Numbered from the stretch's first letter, positions 1 through 8,328 are shown. The stretch is 64,000 nt of DNA from Limnochorda pilosa (GCF_001544015.1 NZ_AP014924.1:1798001-1862000), one strand, 5' to 3'. Numbers and translations: made by a program. The notes: generated from the letters alone by a model not told the origin.

Positions 1-49
1 CCACCTGGAGATCCACCCCGACGGGCAGGTCTCCCAGAAGCAGGCATGA
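1..49 (+). CDS. C-terminal end of an upstream gene (partial)
   Basis: An open frame enters from the left edge and ends with TGA at 47-49. It encodes only about 15 residues, ending HPDGQVSQKQA. Too little remains to name the protein. It lies about 110 bases before the spoIIM start, so it could be the preceding gene of the same run. Confidence 0.5.
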   Translation, partial: HLEIHPDGQVSQKQA

Positions 50-162
50 CCGCTTCCTCCCCGGCGTAGACCTACCCACGGGCGGGCGTGCCAGCGCCCG
101 CCCACGTGCCCCGGCCGGTGCGGATCAGCCCCAATGCCGCCGGGCGCCGGGGAGGGGTGGGG

Positions 163-771
163 ATGCGGCGGTCGGTGCCACGGCCGGCGCCCGGGCGTTA
201 CCGGCTCTGGATCCTCTTTGCGGCCGGCGTCCTCCTCTCCGCGCTGGTGGCCGGGATTCTGGGGGCCGCCGCGCTGCCCGAGGCGGTCCGCCGGCAGGTG
301 GAGAGCAGCCTGGTCCTCCCCGAGGGCCCGCCCCCGGCAGGACCCGGCCTCCTTCCGGCCGCGCTCCGCCGGAACCTGGTGGAGAGCGCGGGCCTCGCCT
401 GGCTCCTGGGCCTCTCCCTGGCCGGGCTGCCGCTGATCTGGGTGGTCCTCTTCTGGCGCGGGTTCGAGCTCGGCTTCGCGGCGGCTTTCGTCTGGGGGTG
501 GGCGGGGAACGGGCGGTGGACCGCGCTCCTGGCCCTGGTGCCCCACAACCTCCTGGCCCTGCCGGCGCTCTGCCTGCTGGCGGTGGCCACGGCACGCTTC
601 TCCGCCGCCCTGTTGCGAAGCCTCCTCCAGGGAAGGCCGCCGCCCCGGGCGCGCCTCCTGGCCGACGGGCTCACCGCAATCGCGGCGACCCTCGTCCTCA
701 CCGGAGCAAGCTATGTGGAAGCCTATGTCACACCCCAGGTCGTGGCCCTCTCCCTGCGCCTGCTCCCTTGA
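163..771 (+). CDS. spoIIM: stage II sporulation protein M
   Basis: SpoIIM is a membrane protein of the mother-cell DMP complex (SpoIID-SpoIIM-SpoIIP), which remodels septal peptidoglycan during engulfment. The 202-residue product has several hydrophobic segments and a C-terminal GASYVEAYVTP block that matches the conserved end of the SpoIIM/DUF95 family. The family's usual length is about 200-215 residues. I chose the ATG at 163 because a GGAGGGG Shine-Dalgarno lies about 7 bases upstream and the protein then starts just before the first membrane segment. An in-frame start at 88 would add 25 unconserved residues. It stands 57 bases before deoB, the gene order seen in many spore formers. Confidence 0.85.
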   Translation: MRRSVPRPAPGRYRLWILFAAGVLLSALVAGILGAAALPEAVRRQVESSLVLPEGPPPAGPGLLPAALRRNLVESAGLAWLLGLSLAGLPLIWVVLFWRGFELGFAAAFVWGWAGNGRWTALLALVPHNLLALPALCLLAVATARFSAALLRSLLQGRPPPRARLLADGLTAIAATLVLTGASYVEAYVTPQVVALSLRLLP

Positions 772-828
772 CGGAAGGAGGCGCGGAGCGGGCGACGAAT
801 GCAGGCGACCGAGGAGGCGCAACCATCG

Positions 829-2049
829 ATGGAGCGCATGGCCTGGAAGCGGGCGGTGGTGCTGGTGCTGGACAGCGTCGGCATCGGCGCGCTGCCCGAC
901 GCGTCCCGATACGGCGACGAGGGATCGAACACGGTGGGCAACACCGCCCGGGCGGTGGGGGGGCTGAAGGTGCCCCACCTGAACGGGCTGGGGCTGGGCC
1001 GGCTGGTGGCGGGCCCAGGGCTCGAGGCCGTCCCCGAGCCCCTGGCTTCCTACGGCCGCATGGCCGAGCGCGCGCCGGGGAAGGACACCACCACCGGTCA
1101 CTGGGAGATGATGGGCTGCACCCTGGACCGCCCGCTCCCCACCTATCCCGACGGCTTCCCGCCCGAGGTGATCGAGCCCTTCGAGCAGGCCATCGGGCGC
1201 AAGGTCCTGGGCAACCGGGCCGCCTCGGGAACGGAGATCATCCAGGAGCTGGGCGATGAGCACGTCCGCACGGGGCGCCCCATCGTCTACACCTCCGCGG
1301 ACAGCGTCTTCCAGGTGGCGGCCCACGAGGACGTGATCCCCCCGGGGGAGCTCTACCGCATCTGCGCGGTGGCCCGGGAACAGCTCCGGGGCGAGCACGC
1401 CGTGGGGCGCGTCATCGCCCGGCCCTTCCTCGGGCCTTTCGACGAAGAAGGCCCCGGCGGGCGCCGCCGCGTCTTCCGCCGTACCGACAACCGCCGCGAC
1501 TTCAGCCTGGCCCCGCCCCGGCCGACGCTGCTCGACCGCCTGAGCGAGCAGGGGCTGGCCGTGCGGGCCGTGGGGAAGATCAGCGACATCTTCGCGGGCC
1601 GGGGGATCACCCGCTCGGTCCACGCGCACGGCAACCAGGCGGTACTCGAGACCACCCTCGATCTGCTCCTCCACGCGCAGGAGCCGGGCCTCATCTTCGC
1701 GAACTGCGTCGACTTCGACATGCTCTGGGGGCACCGGAACGACGCCCGGGGGTACGCAGGGGGGCTGGAAGAGGTGGACCGCTTCCTGCCCCGCCTCCTG
1801 GACGCCCTGGCGCCCGACGACCGGCTGATCCTCACCGCAGACCACGGTTGCGATCCCACGACGCCTTCCACCGATCACTCCCGGGAGTACGTGCCGCTGC
1901 TCTGGCACGCCCCAGGGCGCCCCGGACTCGCGCTGGGCACCCGGCAGACCTTCGCCGACCTGGGGGCCACCCTCGCGGACGGCTTCGGCCTCGGGCCGTC
2001 GGACGAGGGCACCAGCTTCCTTCCTGAGCTGCCCGGAGAGGAGCGCTGA
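829..2049 (+). CDS. deoB: phosphopentomutase
   Basis: Interconverts ribose-1-phosphate and ribose-5-phosphate (and the deoxy forms), linking nucleoside phosphorolysis to the pentose phosphate pathway in the cytoplasm. It belongs to the alkaline phosphatase superfamily. Visible motifs are the N-terminal LDSVGIG metal site, the DTTTGHWE loop with the phosphorylatable threonine, and the C-terminal metal sites DHGCDPT and TDHSREY. The length of 406 residues fits the family (about 390). The ATG at 829 follows GAGGAGG; an in-frame ATG at 799 has a poorly spaced ribosome site. It is followed 2 bases later by pdp, so the two are probably co-translated. Confidence 0.93.
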   Translation: MERMAWKRAVVLVLDSVGIGALPDASRYGDEGSNTVGNTARAVGGLKVPHLNGLGLGRLVAGPGLEAVPEPLASYGRMAERAPGKDTTTGHWEMMGCTLDRPLPTYPDGFPPEVIEPFEQAIGRKVLGNRAASGTEIIQELGDEHVRTGRPIVYTSADSVFQVAAHEDVIPPGELYRICAVAREQLRGEHAVGRVIARPFLGPFDEEGPGGRRRVFRRTDNRRDFSLAPPRPTLLDRLSEQGLAVRAVGKISDIFAGRGITRSVHAHGNQAVLETTLDLLLHAQEPGLIFANCVDFDMLWGHRNDARGYAGGLEEVDRFLPRLLDALAPDDRLILTADHGCDPTTPSTDHSREYVPLLWHAPGRPGLALGTRQTFADLGATLADGFGLGPSDEGTSFLPELPGEER

Positions 2050-2051
2050 GC

Positions 2052-3377
2052 GTGCGGCCGTACGAGCTGATCTTGAAGAAGCGCGAAGGCGGCGAGCTCT
2101 CGGAGGACGAGATTGCCGGCTGGATCCGCGGCGTCACCGACGGCAGCGTGAGCGACGCCCAGAGCGCGGCGCTGCTCATGGCCATCCTCTTCCGGGGCAT
2201 GACCGAGAGCGAGACCACCGCCCTCACCCTGGCCATGGCGAACTCGGGCCGCCAGCTGGACCTCTCGCTCCTGCCCGGGGTGAAGGTGGACAAGCACTCG
2301 AGCGGTGGGGTGGGGGACAAGACCACCCTCATCCTGGCCCCCCTCGCGGCCGCAGGCGGCGTGACGGTGGCCAAGCTGTCGGGCCGCGCCCTGGGTCACA
2401 CGGGGGGGACCCTCGACAAGCTCGAGTCGATCCCGGGCCTGCGGGTGGAGATGGATCTCGCCGCCTTCCTGGACGTGGTGGAGCGGGTGGGGGTGGCCGT
2501 GGCCAGCGCCGGGGTGGACCTGGCACCGGCCGACAAGAAGCTCTACGCCCTGCGCGACGCCACGGCCACCGTGGAGAGCGTGCCCCTCATCACCGCGTCG
2601 ATCATGAGCAAGAAGCTGGCCGGCGGGGCCGACGCGCTGGTGCTGGACGTGAAGGTGGGGAACGGGGCCTTCCTGCCCGACGAGCGGCAGGCGACGGAGC
2701 TCGCCCGGACCTGCGTGTCCGTGGCCCGCCGGGCGGGGCGGAAGGCGGTCGCCTACCTCACCTCCATGGACCAGCCCCTGGGAAGGACGGTGGGCAACGC
2801 GCTGGAGGTGCGGGAGGCCATCGAGACCCTGAAGGGCGGCGGGCCTCGTGACCTGCGGGAGCTGGTCCTGGTCCTGGGCGCGGAGATGCTCCGCCTGGGC
2901 CGGGTGGAGGAGGATCCGGCCGCGGCCAGGGCCCACCTGGAGCGGCTGCTGGCCTCGGGGGAGGCTGCCGAGCGCTTCCAGCGGATGATCGAGGCTCAGG
3001 GCGGCGACCCGCGGGTGGTGGACGACCCCCGGCGCCTGCCCCAGGCGGAGGTGCGGGTGCCGGTGGAGGCGCCGGCGTTCGGATTCGTGGGCGCCATCGC
3101 CACCCGGGATCTGGGTCTGGCCTCCATGGCCCTGGGGGCTGGGCGGGACCGCCCGGGCGCCCCCGTGGACCTGGCCGTGGGGCTCGAGGTCGCGTGCGCG
3201 GTCGGCGACGCGGTGGAGGCCGGAGAGCCGCTGGCCTGGATCCACGCCCACACCCCGGATCAGGCCCAGGCGGTCCGAACCAGGGTGCGGGACGCCTTCC
3301 GCCTGAGCCAGGAGCGACCGGCGCCCCCCGCCCTGGTCCGTGGGAGGCTCGCCGAGGAGGCGATGGACGAGACATAG
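2052..3377 (+). CDS. pdp: pyrimidine-nucleoside phosphorylase
   Basis: Cleaves uridine, thymidine and related nucleosides with phosphate, giving the free base and (deoxy)ribose-1-phosphate, the substrate of the adjacent DeoB. The 441-residue protein starts MRPYELILKKREGG and has the phosphate-binding signature KVDKHSSGGVGDKT near residue 80 and the GRALGHTGGTLDKLE block near residue 115, both typical of thymidine/pyrimidine phosphorylases. It starts with GTG 2 bases after the deoB stop. The pair sits between spoIIM and the dacF-spoIIA genes, an arrangement also known in Bacillus-type sporulation loci. Confidence 0.93.
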   Translation: MRPYELILKKREGGELSEDEIAGWIRGVTDGSVSDAQSAALLMAILFRGMTESETTALTLAMANSGRQLDLSLLPGVKVDKHSSGGVGDKTTLILAPLAAAGGVTVAKLSGRALGHTGGTLDKLESIPGLRVEMDLAAFLDVVERVGVAVASAGVDLAPADKKLYALRDATATVESVPLITASIMSKKLAGGADALVLDVKVGNGAFLPDERQATELARTCVSVARRAGRKAVAYLTSMDQPLGRTVGNALEVREAIETLKGGGPRDLRELVLVLGAEMLRLGRVEEDPAAARAHLERLLASGEAAERFQRMIEAQGGDPRVVDDPRRLPQAEVRVPVEAPAFGFVGAIATRDLGLASMALGAGRDRPGAPVDLAVGLEVACAVGDAVEAGEPLAWIHAHTPDQAQAVRTRVRDAFRLSQERPAPPALVRGRLAEEAMDET

Positions 3378-3393
3378 GCCCCGGCCCGCCGGG

Positions 3394-3402
3394 CATAGGG
3401 TA
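3394..3402 (+). promoter_or_regulatory. possible sporulation -10 element before dacF
   Basis: CATAGGGTA lies about 40 bases upstream of the dacF GTG. It fits the CATA-N3-TA form of sigma-E/sigma-K -10 elements, and an almost identical CATAGGATA precedes spoVK at 36600. No convincing -35 element was identified. In Bacillus dacF is under sigma-F, so the assignment is tentative. Confidence 0.25.
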
Positions 3403-3440
3403 AAGCGGGTTCCGGGAGCGCATGACCGTGCTCGGAGCCC

Positions 3441-4634
3441 GTGGAGGTGGAGCCGTTGGGCCGTACCTGGCGGGCTTCGCTGGCGGTGCTGGTGGCTGTG
3501 GTGGTCCTGCGTGCCGGGGCCGTTGGGGCGCAGGAGCTGGAGATCCGCTCCAAGGCGGCCGTCCTCATGGACGCTCAGAGCGGTGACGTCTTCTACCGGA
3601 AGAACGAGCACGAGCCGCTCCCCCCCGCGAGCGTCACCAAGGTGATGACCATGGTCCTGGCCCTGGAGGCGCTCCGCGACGGGCGGGTGGGCTGGGACGA
3701 CCTGGTCTCCACCAGCGAATACGCCGCGTCCATGGGGGGCACCCAGATCTGGCTGGAGCCCGGGGAGCAGATGTCCTTCCGCGACCTCTTGTACGCGGTG
3801 GCCGTCGGCTCGGCCAACGACGCCGCGGTGGCGCTGGCCGAGTACCTGGCCGGGAGCGAGCCGGCCTTCGTCGACCAGATGAACGCCAAGGCTCAGGAGC
3901 TCGGCATGAAGGACACCCGCTTCACCAACCCCAGCGGGCTGCCGCCTGAGGTCCTGGGCAAGAGCGGCCCGCACGTGACCAGCGCCTACGACCTCGCCTT
4001 GCTCTCCCGCTACGCGGTGACCCTTCCCCACTTCCTGGAGATGGTCGCCACCTACGGGCCCTACACCGTGCGCCAGGGAACCGAGGCCGCGGTGGAGCTC
4101 TACAGCTTCAACGACCTCCTTCGAATGTATCAGGGCATGGACGGGATCAAGACGGGTCACACCAACGCGGCGGGGTACTGCCTCGCGGCCACGGCCCAGC
4201 GGGACGGCTTGCGCCTCATCGCGGTCACTCTGGCCGCCTCGACCCGCGCGGAGCGCCAGGCGGACATCACCCGGCTCTTGAACTACGGGTTCAGCCAGTA
4301 CCGGGCCGTGGCGGCGGTGAAGCAGGGGGAGGTCCTCGGCCGCGTCCCCGTGGACCGCGGCGTCCTGGAGACGGTGGAGGCGGTGGCCGCCCGGGACCTC
4401 TTCGTCACCGTACCCCGGGGGACCGCGGCGACCCCCGAGCGGCAGGTGCGCATGGACCCGCGCCCCGCACCGCTCGAAGCCGGCGCACCCGTGGGGGAGG
4501 TCCGGGTCAGCCTGGAGGGGCGGGAGGTGGGCCGTGTCCCCGTGGTGGCCGCCGAGGCGGTGGAGCGGGCGGGGCTGGGGCGCCTGGTCTGGCGGGTGAC
4601 CGAGAAGGCCGTCAACGCCCTTTTCGGCCATTGA
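3441..4634 (+). CDS. dacF: D-alanyl-D-alanine carboxypeptidase (DacF-type)
   Basis: A low-molecular-weight penicillin-binding protein of the S11 family that trims the terminal D-Ala from peptidoglycan stem peptides outside the membrane. The 397 residues begin with a signal peptide (about 1-30, ending AVGA). The serine peptidase motifs follow in order: SVTK at residues 64-67, SAND in the middle, and KTGHT in GIKTGHTNAAGY. A C-terminal beta-rich domain and a short amphipathic tail complete the usual PBP5/DacF architecture. The GTG start lies about 60 bases after pdp. It directly precedes spoIIAA-spoIIAB-sigF, the classic position of dacF in spore formers. Confidence 0.9.
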   Translation: MEVEPLGRTWRASLAVLVAVVVLRAGAVGAQELEIRSKAAVLMDAQSGDVFYRKNEHEPLPPASVTKVMTMVLALEALRDGRVGWDDLVSTSEYAASMGGTQIWLEPGEQMSFRDLLYAVAVGSANDAAVALAEYLAGSEPAFVDQMNAKAQELGMKDTRFTNPSGLPPEVLGKSGPHVTSAYDLALLSRYAVTLPHFLEMVATYGPYTVRQGTEAAVELYSFNDLLRMYQGMDGIKTGHTNAAGYCLAATAQRDGLRLIAVTLAASTRAERQADITRLLNYGFSQYRAVAAVKQGEVLGRVPVDRGVLETVEAVAARDLFVTVPRGTAATPERQVRMDPRPAPLEAGAPVGEVRVSLEGREVGRVPVVAAEAVERAGLGRLVWRVTEKAVNALFGH

Positions 4635-4691
4635 CCGGCAGGAGAAGCGCGGGGAGGCTCCGAATCCCCTGGCTTACCAGGAGGCCAGGGG

Positions 4692-5099
4692 GTGGCGGGC
4701 ATACCGAGCGAAGCCTCATCGCGGCTGGAGGTGCACCGGTACGGCCGGGGAAGCTGCGACGTGCTCAGGCTCGAGGGCGAGCTGGACCTCTCCAGCGTCG
4801 CAAAGGTGCGGGCCGCCCTGCCCGGGGAGGGGCCCGCCCGGGCCGGCCGGCGGCACCTGGTGCTGGACCTCCGCCGGCTCCGCTTCATGGACAGCTCGGG
4901 CCTGGGCGTCTTCTTCGAGCTGTACCGGATCATCGCGGCCCGGGGCGGGCAGACCCGGGTGGCGGGCCCCCAGCCCCCGGTGGAGCGGGTGCTGCGCCTG
5001 GCCGGCTTCCTCAGGCTGGCGGGCCGGGCCGATTCAGTGCACGAGGCGCTACGGTCGCTGGAGGGGGATGGGCCATGGACACCGGGACGCCCGGAGTGA
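4692..5099 (+). CDS. spoIIAA: anti-sigma-F factor antagonist
   Basis: A STAS-domain anti-anti-sigma factor. Unphosphorylated SpoIIAA binds SpoIIAB and frees sigma-F in the forespore; SpoIIAB inactivates it by phosphorylation. The 135 residues show LEGELDLSS near the N terminus and the FMDSSGLGV loop (residues 65-73), which contains the phosphorylated serine. The GTG at 4692 follows an AGGAGG about 8 bases upstream. The coding region overlaps the start of spoIIAB by 25 bases, implying translational coupling. Confidence 0.9.
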   Translation: MAGIPSEASSRLEVHRYGRGSCDVLRLEGELDLSSVAKVRAALPGEGPARAGRRHLVLDLRRLRFMDSSGLGVFFELYRIIAARGGQTRVAGPQPPVERVLRLAGFLRLAGRADSVHEALRSLEGDGPWTPGRPE

Positions 5100-5533
5100 A
5101 GAACAGCGTGCACATGGAGTTCCCGAGCCTGCCCGAGAACGTGGGCTTCGCCCGGGCGTCGGTGGCCTTCTTCGCGTCCCAGCTCGACTTCACCCTGGAC
5201 GAGTTGGACGAGATCAAGGTCGCGGTCTCGGAGGCGGTGAGCAACGCGGTGGTCCACGGCTACCCGCAGGGTCCTGGCCCCGTCGTCGTCGACGTCTCGG
5301 CCACCGAAGCGGGGGAGCTGGTCGTCCAGGTCGCGGACCGGGGCACGGGCATCGAGGACGTGGAGCAGGCCTGCCAAACCAGCTTCACCACCCGGCCCGG
5401 CGAGCGGCTGGGGCTGGGGCTCACCTTCATCAAGGAGTACGCCGACCGGCTCGAGGTGACGTCCCGGCCGGGGGAGGGCACGGTGGTCACTTTCCGCAAG
5501 CGACCGCAGCCGGCGGCGGTCAGCCAGGGATGA
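5075..5533 (+). CDS. spoIIAB: anti-sigma-F factor / SpoIIAA kinase
   Basis: A GHKL-fold serine kinase that holds sigma-F inactive and phosphorylates SpoIIAA. The 152-residue protein shows the N-box EAVSNAVVHGY, the G1 box DRGTGI and the G2 box GLGLTF. The length is close to the usual 146. The ATG at 5075 starts MDTGTPGVKNSVHMEF, leading into the conserved MEFPSLPENVGFAR segment. It overlaps spoIIAA at its start, and its stop overlaps the sigF start in an ATGA arrangement. Confidence 0.92.
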   Translation: MDTGTPGVKNSVHMEFPSLPENVGFARASVAFFASQLDFTLDELDEIKVAVSEAVSNAVVHGYPQGPGPVVVDVSATEAGELVVQVADRGTGIEDVEQACQTSFTTRPGERLGLGLTFIKEYADRLEVTSRPGEGTVVTFRKRPQPAAVSQG

Positions 5534-6273
5534 ACCCCCCCGCGCCGGGATCCGGCGCCGTGGAGCCGGAGGAGCAGGCGCTCTACCGGCGCGCCCGGGA
5601 GGGCGACCCGGAGGCCCGCCAGGAGCTGGCGGTCCGTCACCTGCCCCTGGTGCGCGAGGTGGCCTCCCGCTTCCGGCGGGGTGCCTTCGAGCAGGAGGAG
5701 CTGGTACAGGCTGCCACCGTAGGGCTCCTCAAGGCCCTCCACGGCTTCGACCCCGATCGCGGCTTCCGCTTCTCGACCTATGCGGTACCGGTCATCGCCG
5801 GCGAGGTACGGGCCCTCATCCGCCAGAACCAGGGCCTGCGCGCCGGCCGCCGCCTGGAGGAGCTGGGACGCCGGCTCCGTGCGGAACGGAGCCGCCTCAC
5901 CCAGCTTCTGGAGCGCTCGCCCACCCTGGCCGAGCTGGCCGAGGCGGCGGGGGTGGAGACTGACGAGGCCTTTCAGGCGCTGGAGGCCCTCCGGGAACCC
6001 CTCTCCCTGGAGCAGCCGCTCGCGCCCGAGGATGAGCGGAGGCTCGAGGAACGCCTGGCCGCGAGCACCAGCGAGGAGGAGTGGGCCGAGCGCCTGGCGG
6101 TGGCCGAGGCGCTGGAGCGCCTGGACCCCCGGGAGCGGATCATCGTCCGCTTTCGCTTCTGGGAAGGCCAGAGCCAGAAGGAAGTGGCCGCCCACCTGGG
6201 GCTCTCTCAACCCCAGGTCTCGCGCCTGGAGCGCCGCGCGCTGGAGAGGTTGCGGGCCGAATGGCACGTCTAG
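5530..6273 (+). CDS. sigF: RNA polymerase sporulation sigma factor SigF
   Basis: Forespore-specific sigma factor of early sporulation. The 247-residue protein carries region 2 (LVREVASRF, then DRGFRFSTYAVPVIAGEV), region 3 (SPTLAELAEAAGV) and region 4 with a helix-turn-helix (SQKEVAAHLGLSQPQVSRLE). The ATG is fused to the spoIIAB stop as ATGA. Third in a spoIIAA-spoIIAB-sigF operon, it should be controlled by the two proteins encoded upstream. Confidence 0.93.
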   Translation: MNPPAPGSGAVEPEEQALYRRAREGDPEARQELAVRHLPLVREVASRFRRGAFEQEELVQAATVGLLKALHGFDPDRGFRFSTYAVPVIAGEVRALIRQNQGLRAGRRLEELGRRLRAERSRLTQLLERSPTLAELAEAAGVETDEAFQALEALREPLSLEQPLAPEDERRLEERLAASTSEEEWAERLAVAEALERLDPRERIIVRFRFWEGQSQKEVAAHLGLSQPQVSRLERRALERLRAEWHV

Positions 6274-6284
6274 GGGGCGACCGG

Positions 6285-7139
6285 ATGGACCCGGCCGGGC
6301 TGCAGGACGCGCTGCTGGCCGACCTGCACGTGCACTCCAACGCCTCCGACGGGCGCCGGGAGCCCGCCCAGGTGGTGGAGGAGGCCCGCGCCTCAGGGCT
6401 CCGGGTGGTCGCCCTCACCGACCACGACACCGTGGCCGGCATCGCCGCGGCCCAGGAGGCGGGCCGGCGCATGGGGGTGGAGGTGATCCCGGGGCTGGAG
6501 GTCTCCGCCGCCTGGGCCGGGCACGAGGTTCACCTGCTGGGCTACTTCGTGGACGTGCACTCGCCGGCCCTCGCGCGGCACGTTGCCCTCTTCCAGCGCC
6601 AGCGGCGGCGCCGGGCGCGGCTCATGGTCAGCCGGCTCGCGGCCCTGGGATACCCGGTGGAGTGGGCCCGGGTGCGGGAGCTGGCGGGCTCGGGAAGCGT
6701 CGGGCGCCCCCACGTGGCCAGGGCGCTGCTGGAGAAAGGGTACGTGGGCCGCTTGAACCAGGCTTTCGACCAGTTCCTGGCCGAGGGGCGGCCGGCGTAC
6801 GTCCCCCACGCGCGCCTCTCGGTGCGCGAAGGCATCCGCCTCATCGGCGCCGCCGGTGGGGTGGCCGTCCTGGCCCACCCCTACCTGGCCCAGGTGGACG
6901 GCCTGATCCCGCTCATGCGGGGGCAGGGCCTGGTGGGGCTCGAGGTCGCCCACCCGTCCCACGGGCCCTCGGAGCAGGAGCGCTACCTCCGCCTCGCCCG
7001 CCACCTGGGGCTCCTGCCCACGGGCGGCTCGGACGCCCACGGCAGCGCCGGCCCCCACGACCAGCCCGGACGGGTGCGCATTCCTCTGAGCTGGGTCGAG
7101 GACCTCCGGGCCAGGGCGGCCCCGTCGCCGCACGCCTGA
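6285..7139 (+). CDS. PHP-domain phosphoesterase (YciV/RNase AM-like)
   Basis: A PHP metal-dependent phosphoesterase of the family that includes 3',5'-nucleotide phosphatase/5'-3' exoribonuclease YciV. Metal ligands are visible as DLHVHSNASDG at the N terminus, LTDHDTV, the AHPYL segment and GSDAHG near the C terminus. The length of 284 residues fits. The ATG at 6285 follows a G-rich ribosome site; an in-frame ATG at 6261 would overlap sigF. It begins 11 bases after sigF and may be its last operon partner. The substrate is not evident from sequence. Confidence 0.8.
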   Translation: MDPAGLQDALLADLHVHSNASDGRREPAQVVEEARASGLRVVALTDHDTVAGIAAAQEAGRRMGVEVIPGLEVSAAWAGHEVHLLGYFVDVHSPALARHVALFQRQRRRRARLMVSRLAALGYPVEWARVRELAGSGSVGRPHVARALLEKGYVGRLNQAFDQFLAEGRPAYVPHARLSVREGIRLIGAAGGVAVLAHPYLAQVDGLIPLMRGQGLVGLEVAHPSHGPSEQERYLRLARHLGLLPTGGSDAHGSAGPHDQPGRVRIPLSWVEDLRARAAPSPHA

Positions 7140-7320
7140 GCGTGCCGACACCCGGCTCCCACGTCTAACACCCATTGCCAGAAGGGTTGCCGGGCTCCGC
7201 CCGGAACTCTCAGGGGACGACAGCCACCTGACCGAGGGGGGCCCGGCGGGCCCCGTCTCCCAGCTGCAGCCGTCGACGCACCACTCAACGCAGCCTTCGT
7301 CGCAGAAAGGGTGGCTCAAC
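7140..7320 (+). other. structured leader before the acetyltransferase gene
   Basis: This 181-base gap contains a CCGGGC-TCC-GCCCGG hairpin followed by AACTCTCAGG and then a GACAG. Upstream of the hairpin is GCCAGAAGGGTTGCC. This order is reminiscent of the core of a glycine riboswitch aptamer, but a matching 5' P1 strand was not found. A second, longer hairpin follows (7238-7254). No coding sequence was identified here. Confidence 0.3.
7238..7254 (+). terminator. GC-rich perfect hairpin (terminator-like)
   Basis: GGGGCCC-GGC-GGGCCCC forms a 7-bp stem with a 3-base loop, 66 bases before the acetyltransferase start. There is no following T run. It could be a factor-assisted terminator of the sigF/PHP unit or the expression platform of the leader. 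Confidence 0.4.
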
Positions 7321-7860
7321 ATGACCGACCGCGGGCAACGGGTCCGCTTGCGCCCCCTGCAACCCCAGGACCTGGACCACATCGTTCGCTGGACCAACGA
7401 CCCCGAGATCCGCGAGCTCCTGGAGGGCGAGTACCCGGAGGAGCCCGACGAGGGCCGCCTGTGGTACCAGCGTGCATGCAGCGACCGCCGCAGCCGCCAG
7501 TTCATCATCGAGGCCCAGGATGGCACGGCCATCGGCGACATCGCCCTGGGCGAGATCAGCTGGCGGGCCAGGGAAGGGGAGCTCCGCATCCGCATCGGCG
7601 AGAAAGCCTACTGGGACCAGGGCTACGGCACCGAGGCCGTACGGGCGCTCCTGGCCTACGCCTTCGAGGAGCTCGGATTCCGCCGGGTTTACCTGCGCGT
7701 CTTCACCTCCAACCGCCGCGCGATCCGGTGTTACGTCAAGAGCGGCTTCCTCCCCGAGGGGCGCTTGGTCCGCAAGGCTTCCGACGGGATGCCGAAGGAG
7801 ATCCTGCTGATGACGGCTCGCCCCGATTCCCGAGGGCACCGCCTGCCGCAGACGTCCTGA
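7321..7860 (+). CDS. GNAT-family N-acetyltransferase (RimJ/RimL-like)
   Basis: Transfers an acetyl group from acetyl-CoA to an amine, often a protein N terminus or a small amine. The 179-residue protein has the GNAT core: an N-terminal RLRPLQPQDLDHI segment, the acetyl-CoA motif A in the region GYGTEAVRALLAYAFEELGF (residues about 101-120), and the SNRRAIRCYVKSGF motif B. The ATG follows an AAAGGGTGG ribosome site. Its last 125 bases overlap a convergent spore-protein gene on the other strand. The substrate cannot be told from sequence. Confidence 0.85.
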   Translation: MTDRGQRVRLRPLQPQDLDHIVRWTNDPEIRELLEGEYPEEPDEGRLWYQRACSDRRSRQFIIEAQDGTAIGDIALGEISWRAREGELRIRIGEKAYWDQGYGTEAVRALLAYAFEELGFRRVYLRVFTSNRRAIRCYVKSGFLPEGRLVRKASDGMPKEILLMTARPDSRGHRLPQTS

Positions 7861-8080
7861 CGCTCCGGGCCAGGCCCAGCCGCAGCCTGCCACGGAGCTT
7901 CCCTCCGATCCGGCCCGCGTCGCGGGCGGGAAGCGAGCCCCAGCCCGCCGCCTCCACGCGGGCATCGAGGCCCAGCGATCGGGCGACCTCCCACTTGGCC
8001 CGCTCCACCGCCGCCGCCCAAGGCGACGGCTCTTTCCCGGAGCGGGCCACGACCTTCCGCGTCTCCTTCGCCCGGGTCAC
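7736..8080 (-). CDS. alpha/beta-type small acid-soluble spore protein (candidate)
   Basis: SASPs coat and protect DNA in the dormant spore. The 114-residue frame starts with GTG behind a GAGGGGGGAG ribosome site. Residues about 28-65 read KWEVARSLGLD, then GWGSLPARDAGRIGGKL, the two conserved blocks of alpha/beta SASPs (K-x-E-x-A-x-x-L-G plus the G-x-L-x-A-R-x-x-G-x-IGG segment). After about residue 72 the frame runs antisense into the acetyltransferase gene and shows no family similarity, so the true protein may be unusually long or the frame may have lost its stop. No clear sigma-G promoter was recognised. Confidence 0.65.
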   Translation of the reverse strand: MTRAKETRKVVARSGKEPSPWAAAVERAKWEVARSLGLDARVEAAGWGSLPARDAGRIGGKLRGRLRLGLARSVRTSAAGGALGNRGEPSSAGSPSASRRKPCGPSAPRGGSRS

Positions 8081-8168
8081 GGGACTCCCCCCTCGAGGCG
8101 TCCGCCGCGGTTCCCCGCGATTGGACCGGTCTCATCCCTCTCTTTCTCCCATTTCCGCCCACGGGCTG

Positions 8169-8185
8169 CCGCCAACAATTGGCGG
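8169..8185. repeat. short inverted repeat
   Basis: CCGCCAA-CAA-TTGGCGG is a perfect 7-bp inverted repeat in the gap between the divergently transcribed spore-protein and exbB genes. It could be an operator for either promoter. No further function can be assigned. Confidence 0.35.
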
Positions 8186-8274
8186 ATCTAGAAAGGAGTG
8201 GCTCGGCGCGCCGTCGAAGTACCCGGCTGGCTGAGGTGCCGAAGCGGAAGCCCAGGTGGAGGGCAGGCCTGCAT

Positions 8275-8299
8275 CGTCCTCACGCGTGCGGGTGAACCG
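8275..8299 (+). repeat. solitary CRISPR-like repeat unit (type I-E style), copy 1
   Basis: CGTCCTCACGCGTGCGGGTG followed by AACCG lies 29 bases before exbB. It shares ACGCGTG(C/G)GGGTGAACCG with the unit at 40129-40159 and resembles type I-E CRISPR repeats, which have a short palindrome and end GTGAACCG-like. No second unit follows within 60-70 bases, so it is not an array. An alternative reading is a 5'-UTR hairpin, since ACGCG pairs with CGCGT just downstream. Confidence 0.4.
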
Positions 8300-8328
8300 C
8301 GTGGTCCCGGGAAAGGCGGTTGTGTGCG

